NCBI GenBank assembly: GCA_002887195.1 | Contig: PJAB01000782.1 | Span: forward strand, 1 to 20,837 | From: Chrysochromulina parva | Lineage: Eukaryota; Haptophyta; Prymnesiales; Chrysochromulinaceae | Reading direction: 5' to 3' | DNA: 20,837 bases | In this document: piece by piece, positions 7,310-15,232 of the stretch | Position numbering within the stretch: the first letter of the stretch is position 1 | How the letters are laid out: each line of letters opens with the position of its first letter | Notes under the pieces: model-generated | Database searches by the model: none | The model's input: only the letters and a program-made list of their open reading frames with translations | Told to the model about the DNA's origin: nothing | Position numbers and translations under genes: made by a program

Positions 7310-8587
7310 TCACCAAAACGGAACTGGCCAGAACTGCTGCACAGACATCGCAATCGGTGCAAAGCCGGCAATCTCGCCGTCGCGTTCTCGCTCACTCTCG
7401 TCCTTAGGATTGCTTCGAGTGCTGGGCCGCTTGCGTCCCGCCCATCGGTCCACAATCTTGCCAAAGTCACGCCCTGCCATGAGGATGGGCAGCGCCTTGC
7501 CGCGGCTCCCACCCAGCTGCGAGGCAACCTCCGAGTAAGACGAGTAGCCCGATCCGAGGATGAGGCGCGTGCGCGCAAGGTTCATCAAGTCCACCAGGCT
7601 GTAAACCAGACTTTCACAGTCGCGAAAGTCGCAGCGCTTTATTTCGCACGGGCGGCGCGTGGAAATCAAGTGGTCTGGGAAGAGCTGAGCCAGCTGAAGG
7701 TACGCCTCGTCTGAATCAGCGGCCAGGTAGAAACGCAACGGCTGCTCCGAAGCGTTTGAGTGATGATGCTCCTGGAGCATTGCCGTGATTCGCGGCACAA
7801 AATTACTCCAGTGAGAAGCGCGCCGCCATTCCAGTAGCGTGTCGGCGATTGCCTTGCCGTACTCTTTCTCCGCACCTTGCAACGCGGCACCGCCCTCGAC
7901 GCTTTCATTCGTCTGCTGGTCGCGTGGCGCGTCGAAGACGTTCCGCACGTGCAATCCGATCATGGTGCGGTCTGCTACCAGCAAACGCTGTACTTTGGGC
8001 ACGGGTTGCAGGCGCTGTATTTGCCGACGTGGACCGCCGCTCGACCACTGGCCATGCTGGTGGTTCATCACATACGCTGAGCGGAAGTAGAGGTGCCGGT
8101 CCGGGTCGACCTCGACAGGCTCGTCCTTGAAGGCGCCGGGCTCGCCACGCATATAGTTATACACTTGGAAATCGCGTGCACTCAGTCTTGCAAGATTGAG
8201 CGCAATCTCGACAACTGGGAACGGTATATTTTGGTAGAGTGCCGTGAAGCTGCAATTCGCATGCAGGTCGGGGACCCACACCAACATCACTGGCCTGTTG
8301 AGTGACGACGCAAGTGACATCGCTGAGGCAAGAGCACGCAGCCGATTACCTAGACCATTCTTGACATCTGCAATCACATATTTCTTCTTGCTGTGGCGAA
8401 GCAGTGCCAGCGCAGCATCTACATCAAGAGTTGTATTGGTCGGTGAGGGGCCTGCTGCCATGAATGTGGCAGAGCTTGCTCGAGCGGCTGGGCTGGATGG
8501 CCACGCCATTAGCGCTGCATTCATTCTGACGAAAGCGACAACCGTGATCAGCAGCAGCAGCGTCCAAACGAGCCCTTTGCTTCCCAT
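7310..8587 (-). CDS. Golgi-type type II membrane glycosyltransferase, fucosyltransferase-like
   Basis: This 425-residue protein starts with a short cytoplasmic end and one membrane anchor at about residues 5-20 (GLVWTLLLLITVVAFVRM), the usual plan of a Golgi glycosyltransferase. The lumenal part has NGLGNRLRAL at 77-86, a motif seen in NodZ/FUT8- and protein O-fucosyltransferase-like enzymes. HVRNVFD at 213-219 matches their His-x-Arg GDP-fucose site. YLAADSDEA at 287-295 and GSGYSSYSEVA at 346-356 match the later sugar-nucleotide motifs. Four N-glycosylation sequons are present (N51, N111, N227, N278). Donor GDP-fucose is inferred from family; acceptor is unknown. The C-terminal 45 residues are polar, ending in VPFW. 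The ATG at 8585-8587 is directly followed by the anchor, and no intron is needed. Confidence 0.75.
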   Translation of the reverse strand: MGSKGLVWTLLLLITVVAFVRMNAALMAWPSSPAARASSATFMAAGPSPTNTTLDVDAALALLRHSKKKYVIADVKNGLGNRLRALASAMSLASSLNRPVMLVWVPDLHANCSFTALYQNIPFPVVEIALNLARLSARDFQVYNYMRGEPGAFKDEPVEVDPDRHLYFRSAYVMNHQHGQWSSGGPRRQIQRLQPVPKVQRLLVADRTMIGLHVRNVFDAPRDQQTNESVEGGAALQGAEKEYGKAIADTLLEWRRASHWSNFVPRITAMLQEHHHSNASEQPLRFYLAADSDEAYLQLAQLFPDHLISTRRPCEIKRCDFRDCESLVYSLVDLMNLARTRLILGSGYSSYSEVASQLGGSRGKALPILMAGRDFGKIVDRWAGRKRPSTRSNPKDESERERDGEIAGFAPIAMSVQQFWPVPFW

Positions 8588-9111
8588 GGATGGAGGGATA
8601 GTGCTCTATGAACTTCACAGTTACGGTAGGTATGAAAGGCTGTGTTCATATTCATAGGGCTCAAACATAAAAGTGAGTTGGCTGTTAATACTCGCCCCCC
8701 TTTAATGAAATGGGATATGGCGGGGCACGCAGAATAGGATCGTTCTGACACTATTGTTCCGCGGTGTTTCCGGTTGTACCTTGTTACCTTACGGAACTTT
8801 GCGGTAGAACGCAATTAGGTCGGAAGACACCGGTCGGTCAGGATCCCCCCGCGCTCACCATTCGACCGTCTCAGACGACCGTCTCAGAGTAGAACGGCTC
8901 CGGGGGGAGCCGGGTATCGGTAACAGTACCGGTTTGTTAGAGGCGGTTCCGGTTTTATCGTATATCTTCATCGTCGGTTGGTTATCGACTATTGTTGCTT
9001 GTTCGTAGAAAAATAGGTAACGCGACACGTCCAAACGCGCTTCGACGAAGTCGCGAAGGCAAACTTACTTATGTCGGCACAGATAATAAAGTTTCTTCAG
9101 GTGTTCGTCTC
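8588..9111. promoter_or_regulatory. 5' flank of the fucosyltransferase-like gene, with short repeats
   Basis: No gene is seen in this 524-bp gap between two minus-strand genes. It should hold the promoter of the gene starting at 8587 and the 3' end of the gene ending at 9112. CGACCGTCTCAGA is repeated exactly in tandem at 8863-8875 and 8876-8888. A 7-bp hairpin follows at 8895-8912 (CGGCTCC, loop GGGG, GGAGCCG). Confidence 0.45.
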
Positions 9112-12100
9112 CTACTGGACGAGGCACACGGTGCTCGGCTCTCCCGGGGTCGGCCGCTTCCTGCTGCGCCCGACCGAGGCGGGCAGAGAGAAGCTGGAGG
9201 GACTGCCGGTGCTGCCCGACTGTCGGGATGCCCGACTTGCCTCCTCGTCGTAGTTGAGGTCGTACATGGGGGTGTAGGGCCTTTTCTCTTCGCAGCACTG
9301 GCACGTGACGATGCCCACCACCGCGCGAGTGGCGCGTGGTGCGTCGAGGAAGAAGAAAAAGGAGATGAGGGTGGCGAAGAGCAACGGGGCCAGGAGCAGC
9401 ACGCGCTGAAATAATTCGTCCTGTAGGTAGGATTCGATCTGCGACAGAATCGACGGCGGCGCGGGAGGAGGGGGCGCCGAGGGCGGCGGCAAGAGCGGGG
9501 GTATTGTGGGTGGCTGCATGGGCGGCGGGGGCGGCGGCATGGGCGGGGGCAGTGGGGGAGGCTCACTAGGCTTCGGTGAGGGTGGCGGATGAGAGGGCGG
9601 TGGCGGAGGCGGCGGTGAGGGCGGTGGTCGAGAGGGTGGCGGCGGACTGGGCGGCAAAGGCGGCGACGGCACCGGTGGCGGTGGCGACGGTGCCGAGAAG
9701 GCCATCTTCTCGGCGGACGCTTCGACGGACACAACTGCCACTCTAAGTGTCTGCGAGAGAGTACTGGTGCTGATGCTCAGAGAGTGGCTCGCCGCGTCTG
9801 CCGCAGCGATCGTAGGCATGATCACCCGCGCCGAGACCACGATGACTGCGGTATCCAGCTCGCGACGTGAGTGGTCGAGCTTGCGACGTACCGCAGGTCG
9901 ATCCTGATCCCGATCCAGATCGAGCTCGCGACGGACCGCAGGCACACTGGTCGAGCGGCTCTGGATCGCGAGGTCCCGATACGCCTGCGAGGCGTCGTAT
10001 TCTCGTTCTCGAGCTGCGAGATCATCAAAGAGCGAAGTGCGCTCGCGCGCGAGCGCATCTCGCCTGAGCTGCGCGAGCTCGCCTTCTGAGATGCGCGAGC
10101 TGGAGATCTCGAGCCGAGATACGTCGGCTGGCACGGCGCCGAGCTGCTTGGCGAGGGCTTTTCGGAAGGCGAGCTCGTCAAAGGAATCCCCGGCACCCTC
10201 GATGACGAATTTGGTAACCACCACGGGCCGGTACTCGCCACCCGGCTGCAGCGGCGCAGGTGGCACCGCCGGATGTGGTGGCGAGGGAGGGGGCGACGGC
10301 GGCGAAGAGGGCGGTGGCGAGGGCGGCACTGTCGGCGAAGGGGAGGGTGGCGGCAGCAAGGGCGTCGGCGAGGGCGGAGGGGCGGGTGGCGGCAGCGCGG
10401 GCGACGGGGATGGCGGCGGCGGTAGAGGGGAGGGTGGCGGCAGCGATGGTGACGGGGAGGGCGGTGGCAGTAACGGTGGCACCATCGGTGGCGGGGGAGG
10501 CGGCGGGTCAGGCGTGGGCGGCAGCGGCGACGGCGGAGGCGGCGGAGGCAGAGAAGGCGGCGGAGGGGATGGCGATGGGGGCACGGCCGGTGGCAACGGC
10601 GATGACGGCGGCGCCGGCGGGAGTGGCGGCATCGCGGGCGGCGGTGGTGGCTTATTGAGCGGCTCGAGCGCCCACCGAGTGGTATAGAACGAGGCGACCG
10701 AAAGCCATAAGAAGACGAGGCCGCACATGCGTTTCTGGGTCATCGAGATCTCCTGCGAGTAGACCACGCGTGCGTGCTTCTTGATTTGGTGCGCCACCAA
10801 CTTCTTCTTGTCCAGCGAGAGCTTGGTGGAGAGAAGAGAGCCGTGGGGCGAGTGGGCCGAGACGGCGGGTGAGCTGTAATGAGGGACGTACTCAGAGTCA
10901 GCCGAGACGCCGGGTGAGCTGTAATGAGGGACGTACTCAGAGTCAGCCGAGACGGCGGGTGAGCTGTATAGCGCGGAGCTCGAGGATGGAAAGTCTCGAT
11001 CGTGGAACATCGGAGTGTCTCGATGGATCATGTGAGGGAGCATCAGATCTGGGTGTGTTGCAGCTGCTGCGCCATTGTTCAGCGCCGCCAGGCGCGCCAC
11101 CAGAGCTTCGAGCGCCTCTCGGTCCGCTCCCTCCGGCGCTTCGACACCGTGCTCGTACAGTAGCGTGCGAAGCTGCACAGTCGTCATATGACGCGCGTGC
11201 TGCTTCGGCGACGAGGTCGCGGCTAGAAGCGCGGACAGTGCCGGGGCCGTTTGCGTTGTGTCAGTATTGATCGCAGCACGAGCAGCCGCTAGCGCGGCAG
11301 CCTTCGCCGCGGCCTCCGCCTTCGCCGCTGCCTCCGCCTTCGCCGCATCGAGTGCGATCGCAGCCTTCGCCTTCGCCGCGGCCTCCGCCTTCGCAGCTGC
11401 CTCCGCCTTCGCCGCATCGAGTGCGATCGCAGCCTTCGCCTTCGCCGCGGCCTCCGCCTTCACAGCTGCCTCCGCCTTCGCCGCCGCATCGAGTGCGATC
11501 GCAGCCTTCGCCTTCGCCGCGGCCTCCGCCTTCGCCGCTGCCTCCGCCTTCGCCGCATCGAGTGCGATCGCAGCCTTCGCCACCGCATCCGCCTTCGCCG
11601 CATCGAAATCGGCGACCATATTGGCTACCAGTTCGGCTGCCGCCGCCTTAGCCGAAGGAGAAAGGGCCGCTACTTTCTCCGGAGAAATGGCCGCTACTCT
11701 CTCCTTCTTGGCCACCGCATCATACTTGGCCACCTTGACTTCCGCGGCGGCCAGCTCCGCCTTCGCTGCCAGCTCTGCCTTCGCCGCCGCCTCCGCCTTC
11801 GCCGCCTCGAGTTCGGTTCCCGCGGCTGCCATGGCTGCTGCCATCTCAGCCATGTTCTCAGTCGAACTGTCTTCCACAGGCGGACCGCCAAATGCGTCGT
11901 CGAAGCCGCCCATGCCTCCGAACCCCGCTGGCGCAGCCGCCGGAGCCGCGGCCGGGGCGGGGGCGGGCGGGCCGCCAAACGCGTCGTCGAAGCTGCCCAT
12001 GCCTCCGAACCCCGCTGGCGGTGTTGCCGGAGCTGAATCCGGGGTGCTCATCGTGATTGTGCTGAAGAGGTCATCAAAGCCACCCGTGCCTCCAAATCCT

Positions 12101-12354
12101 GGTTGCGGCGCGCTCATCTGGTTTCCGCCGAGGAGGTCTTCGGTACTGACCATCCCGGCCGGCGGCGGTTCAGGCGCCGCCTGCGTGTCCGCCGCATCGC
12201 CGAACAAGTCTTTGTTAGACGTCTTCTTCGTCGCGGCGGCGGCGGAGGCGGCGTCGCCCTTGGGAGAGGCCGCATCCCCATGCGACGAAGACGATGCGTC
12301 GTCCTCGTCTTCAGGCTTGGGCACGTGATCCTCGATTATTCGAGCACCGAGCAT
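9112..12354 (-). CDS. Two-pass membrane protein with FxDxF motifs, Ala-rich repeats and proline-rich ectodomain
   Basis: A single open frame encodes 1080 residues. In order: an acidic start; three FxDxF motifs (FDDLF 93-97, FDDAF 122-126, FDDAF 151-155) in PAGFGGMGSFDDAFGGPP-type repeats, plus DLF at 49-51 and DLL at 73-75; an Ala/Lys/Glu helix at 180-362 with 23-residue repeats; a SAP/HeH-like helix pair at 391-424 (LRTLLYEHGVEAP...REALEALVARL); 15-residue repeats YSSP(A/G)VSADSEYVPH at 463-500; membrane segment 1 at 543-560; a Pro/Ser-rich stretch at 568-705; an alpha/beta domain starting VVVTKFVIEGAGDSFDELAF (711-730) and ending near 880; a second Pro-rich stretch at 889-967; membrane segment 2 at 984-1003; and a Cys-containing tail. 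FxDxF is an AP-2 appendage ligand in animals, and proline-rich tracts resemble algal hydroxyproline-rich glycoproteins. The role of the whole is unknown. Confidence 0.75.
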   Translation of the reverse strand: MLGARIIEDHVPKPEDEDDASSSSHGDAASPKGDAASAAAATKKTSNKDLFGDAADTQAAPEPPPAGMVSTEDLLGGNQMSAPQPGFGGTGGFDDLFSTITMSTPDSAPATPPAGFGGMGSFDDAFGGPPAPAPAAAPAAAPAGFGGMGGFDDAFGGPPVEDSSTENMAEMAAAMAAAGTELEAAKAEAAAKAELAAKAELAAAEVKVAKYDAVAKKERVAAISPEKVAALSPSAKAAAAELVANMVADFDAAKADAVAKAAIALDAAKAEAAAKAEAAAKAKAAIALDAAAKAEAAVKAEAAAKAKAAIALDAAKAEAAAKAEAAAKAKAAIALDAAKAEAAAKAEAAAKAAALAAARAAINTDTTQTAPALSALLAATSSPKQHARHMTTVQLRTLLYEHGVEAPEGADREALEALVARLAALNNGAAAATHPDLMLPHMIHRDTPMFHDRDFPSSSSALYSSPAVSADSEYVPHYSSPGVSADSEYVPHYSSPAVSAHSPHGSLLSTKLSLDKKKLVAHQIKKHARVVYSQEISMTQKRMCGLVFLWLSVASFYTTRWALEPLNKPPPPPAMPPLPPAPPSSPLPPAVPPSPSPPPPSLPPPPPPSPLPPTPDPPPPPPPMVPPLLPPPSPSPSLPPPSPLPPPPSPSPALPPPAPPPSPTPLLPPPSPSPTVPPSPPPSSPPSPPPSPPHPAVPPAPLQPGGEYRPVVVTKFVIEGAGDSFDELAFRKALAKQLGAVPADVSRLEISSSRISEGELAQLRRDALARERTSLFDDLAAREREYDASQAYRDLAIQSRSTSVPAVRRELDLDRDQDRPAVRRKLDHSRRELDTAVIVVSARVIMPTIAAADAASHSLSISTSTLSQTLRVAVVSVEASAEKMAFSAPSPPPPVPSPPLPPSPPPPSRPPPSPPPPPPPSHPPPSPKPSEPPPLPPPMPPPPPPMQPPTIPPLLPPPSAPPPPAPPSILSQIESYLQDELFQRVLLLAPLLFATLISFFFFLDAPRATRAVVGIVTCQCCEEKRPYTPMYDLNYDEEASRASRQSGSTGSPSSFSLPASVGRSRKRPTPGEPSTVCLVQ
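10868..10972 (-). repeat. 45-bp tandem repeats inside the two-pass membrane protein gene
   Basis: The plus strand shows GGTGAGCTGTAATGAGGGAC and following bases repeated at a 45-bp spacing, two full copies and part of a third. They encode the 15-residue unit YSSP(A/G)VSADSEYVPH. Confidence 0.75.
11276..11620 (-). repeat. 69-bp tandem repeats encoding the Ala/Lys/Glu helix
   Basis: The marker GCATCGAGTGCGATCGCAGCC recurs at 11345, 11414, 11486 and 11555, spacings of 69, 72 and 69 bp; the 72 is one extra Ala codon. Near identity at DNA level points to recent unit expansion that kept the frame. Confidence 0.8.
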
Positions 12355-12647
12355 GATGCGAGTAGCGCGTTCCTCCCTCGCCCGACGGGCGGCACAGCCG
12401 CCGAGCCTCCCACTCCGGCCTGTGAAGTGTGAACGCGCCCCGAGTCTTGTGAATTTGGTTCAATCGAAAATATTTGAGGGACAAGTTGATCTAGGGTAAC
12501 CCCGGAGCGAGCGAGCGATCTCTAGTCTCTACTACTATCCCGCTGCGCTTTTGTTTCTACTACGTAGTACATACACTGTCCTTTGTATACGCTATACGGG
12601 CTGCTGTAATTAGAGAACCAAGACTAGATCGTACGTGAAGCAACGAA
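12355..12647. promoter_or_regulatory. Gap upstream of the two-pass membrane protein gene
   Basis: This 293-bp interval separates two minus-strand genes and should hold the promoter and leader of the gene starting at 12354 and the 3' end of the one ending at 12648. An AT-richer patch lies at 12450-12620. No motif stands out. Confidence 0.35.
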
Positions 12648-13263
12648 CTATAGCGGCGGCGGTGCCGGGAAAGTGGGCGGCAGCTCGAAAGCCGCCATCT
12701 CATGGCTCTGCGCGCTGCCCGCAGCCGGGCCGAGCAGCGTCGAGGGCGGTAGCGAGTCCAGAGATGGCAGCCGGTGCACATGCGGCTCGCCCGGTCGAAG
12801 GGCGGGAGAGCTGGTAGGCGTTGACTGCATAAGCATGTTGCTGATACGTTGCAGCTCATCCGTTTCGGCGGAAGAATCGCGATGAGGGGCAGGAGGCGGC
12901 ATCGACGAGGCAACAGACGAGGCAGAGGCGGCAGCAGTGGCAGCACATCGGCGTGGCTGCGGCCGTGGCGACGGCCGCTGCTTCAAGGCAGCACGGTACA
13001 GCGCGACGCGCTCATCGGTTGCAGCTACGCAGAGCACCTCCACGTCGGCCTCGTCGAGTGGCCAAGGGCACTGCGGGGGAAAGCAGCAACGAACAAACAT
13101 GAAAGTGAAGGCACAAGTAACGCATATTGGCAAGGGCACACACGCATGCGAGACGCCGCACCTCCAGCTCGCTGCACAGCAGAATGAGCTCCTCCAGCGT
13201 CGTGTGCAAGATGCGAGTCGGCGCGCCGCACAGCGCGCAGACCAGTGGAAGTGGACCGTCCAT
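12648..13263 (-). CDS. Small zinc-finger protein, two exons
   Basis: My model is exon 1 at 13162-13263 and exon 2 at 12648-13070 with a 91-nt phase-0 intron (GTGCGG...CCGCAG), giving 174 residues from the ATG at 13261-13263. Splicing joins a C-x2-C pair (CALCG at 9-13) to a C-x4-C pair (LLCSELECPWPL, Cys 30 and 35, with the second Cys the first residue of exon 2). The pattern C-x2-C...L-C-x4-C-x-(aromatic)-P-L resembles the N-terminal zinc finger of the SUMO protease USPL1, from memory of the family. No protease domain is present. The rest is Ala, Ser and Pro rich with one amphipathic segment (TDELQRISNMLMQS), so probably disordered. It is head-to-head with the RING-SUMO gene. Function is unknown. 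Confidence 0.6.
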
Positions 13264-13432
13264 GTTCAGAGGCGCGTCGAGCCGAGCGAAAAAATTAATG
13301 CGCGATTTGCAAACCCGGTTCCAATACACCGGTTCCTTCTACGCGGGACTGCAGTCTTTTTCGCGTTGTATTGAGCGATAAACAGGAAAACGGAAAGGCC
13401 GCCACTCTCTGTCTCTGCTGCGGGGGAAGCAC
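13264..13432. promoter_or_regulatory. Shared 169-bp 5' region of zinc-finger and RING-SUMO genes
   Basis: Two divergent start codons lie only 169 bp apart, so a bidirectional promoter is likely (inference). CCGGTTCC and its near mirror occur around 13315-13337 (CCCGGTTCCAATACACCGGTTCC), a direct repeat of CCGGTTCC with a 7-nt spacer. Confidence 0.45.
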
Positions 13433-14726
13433 ATGCCGCTGCGCAAGAGCTCGCGCAAGCGGCCGCTCGACGCGGCGGGCTCTTCGGAGGAATGGGCGAC
13501 GAGCGCCGGTCCACCGCCGCTCGCAGCTGACAGTCTCGTGCTGGAAATACACGAGGGCGAAGGTGAGGGCGATGCATCCCTGTCCTTGGTTCGGGTGGCG
13601 GAGCATGCTGGTGGCCAGAGCTATTCTGTGGTGGGAGGCAGCGCCTCGGCGCTGCGCCGCGTCGATCGCACGGTCCTGCTCACGCTTGAGGAGGCCGCGC
13701 GTTGGGTCCCCGAGAAGGTTGGCTACGGGCTGAAGGTCGGCGTTGTTAGGCAGCAGCGCTCGGAGGCAGCCAAGGAACTGGACGAGCTCTTATGCGGCGT
13801 CTGCCTTGGGCTTCTGTGCCGCCCGCACGTGCTTCCGTGTGGGCACACCTTCTGCGGCCAGTGGTGCGTGCTCGCCCGCCACCTATCCTGAGCGCCCCAT
13901 GCAATGCCTGCCCCTCTCCCACGCTGCTGACTCCGTCCGACGCCCTTGACGCGTTGCGCGCAGCATCTTCCATCACGACCAGGTGTCGTCAGCCGAGCAA
14001 CTCACGTGCCCCACGTGCCGGCAGCCGCTGCCGCCCCAGCGGCCCGCCCTGCAGCCCCAACTCAACGACTACCTCGACCGCATACGTGAGGCGCTCTCAC
14101 TTGAGGAGGTATGCTCCGAGTCGCTCGATGACTACAGGGTGCGGCGGCGCGCGTGGGACGCGCGCAAAGAAGATTGGTATAAACATTGGAAGGGCAAGCA
14201 TCCTGAGCGGCCGACGATGCCGCCCGACGCGCAGCTGAGCACCCTCCACATCAAAGTCGTCAACCTGCTTGGCGAAGGCAGAGGCCACCACCCGGAGGTA
14301 CGAGAGCTGGCGCTCCCCGCTCGTCCAGGCTCGTGCACCACCAGGGCGCACGCTCGCCGCGCAGCCGTTCTCAGCCCTCCCCCTCCCCCGCCCGCGCCCC
14401 GACAGGTGGTCTTTCGGCTGCTCGCGACGACTCCTTTTAGCCGCCTCACCTCCGCTTACTGCGAGCGACAGGAAATCGAGCGACGCCTAGTCAGCTTCAA
14501 ATACCGTGGCGTCGAGGTCCGAGATGTACAGACACCCGAGTCGCTGCACATGGTCGATAACGACCGTCTCGATGCCTTCTGGGTGCCCACACTCCGGGCG
14601 AACCAGCGCGCCAGTCGCCTCTCCACCCTTCGCCACCGGACGGGTGGCAGCGGAGCCCTCGGAGCGCCGCTATCCACCGCTACCGGTGCGTCGCCGGCCG
14701 CCGCTGCCGCCATACCGTCCGGATGA
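13433..14726 (+). CDS. RING-finger protein fused to a SUMO-like domain, three exons
   Basis: Exons 13433-13863, 13964-14297 and 14406-14726 give 361 residues. Intron 1 (100 nt, GTGCGT...GCGCAG, phase 2) splits the codon of Cys 144 and, when removed, completes a C3HC4 RING: C121, C124, C136, H138, C141, C144, C159, C162 (CGVC, LPCGHTFCGQC, LTCPTCR). Such RINGs recruit E2 enzymes as E3 ligases. Intron 2 (108 nt, GTACGA...GACAG with a C-rich tract) interrupts a SUMO-like beta-grasp fold: LHIKVV at 238-243, then VVFRLLATTPFSRL at 256-269, AYCER at 272-276, VSFKYRGVEV at 284-293, TPESLHMVDNDRLDAF at 298-313. These match SUMO strand by strand. Intron 2 is in frame, so a retained form would add 36 residues. 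A T-G-G occurs at 334-336 but is not C-terminal. The start is basic (RKSSRKRP). Residues 35-115 match nothing I know. Confidence 0.82.
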
Positions 14727-15232
14727 GCACATTGCGAGTGTAGGGACAGAACTCGTGAATGAAAGGCGAGGACAGACGAGGGAAAGACGTGGCTATCCCG
14801 CCCGAGAAGAGCAGACTGGAGTGTGGAGACGCGCAACATTCTGTGAACGATGATCTGCACGAAGGCCCGACGTGTGTGATGCGCGCGCCGGGCGCTGGAG
14901 GTACAATTGTAAGGGGCCGGCAGTACGGCTGTAGATGCAGCAACGAGCAAGGGTGAAATAATCATTTTACATTTACGTAATCGTTTTTTAAATCGAAGAT
15001 TTTTCGGCACCACCACGAGCCGTCTCCAGCGTCCAGGCCTCCGGGCCGCCACCGCCGACAGGACGCCACAGCGCCGAGCGCCTCAAGTCCGGCACTTACC
15101 GGTACAGTAAATCAGTTTCACTTTCATGTTTCCTTACAACAGTTACAGTATAGTGCCCCCCCGCGCGCGCGCCTGACGACCTCGCACGCACGTGCGCGCG
15201 CTGCGCGCACGTTCGAGGCGAACGGCCTGCAA
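14727..15232. other. Gap between RING-SUMO and the 743-residue gene, no gene seen
   Basis: This 506-bp interval includes the 3' end of the RING-SUMO gene, an AT-rich patch at about 14953-15005, and the leader of the next gene. (CG)n runs occur at 15161-15173. No RNA gene or conserved frame was found. Confidence 0.45.
15190..15212. repeat. GC-rich hairpin in the leader of the 743-residue gene
   Basis: ACGTGCGCGC at 15190-15199 pairs exactly with GCGCGCACGT at 15203-15212 across a 3-nt loop, 20 bases before the ATG at 15233. The alternating purine-pyrimidine run could also adopt Z-form. Confidence 0.6.

Noticed and set aside
10037..10687. Plus-strand frames rich in Gly (GGGGGEGGG) and Ala across the proline-rich region
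   Set aside because: They are antisense shadows of the PPSP-coding minus strand; low-complexity CCN codons keep all frames open.
11258..12328. Plus-strand 356-codon frame rich in Ala/Phe/Ser
   Set aside because: It is opposite the Ala/Lys/Glu repeats of the minus-strand gene; the minus frame has membrane segments, domain pattern and a proper ATG.
13433..13891. Unspliced 152-residue version of the RING gene
   Set aside because: It ends inside the RING after the fifth zinc ligand; splicing at GTGCGT restores all eight ligands and joins the next exon in frame.
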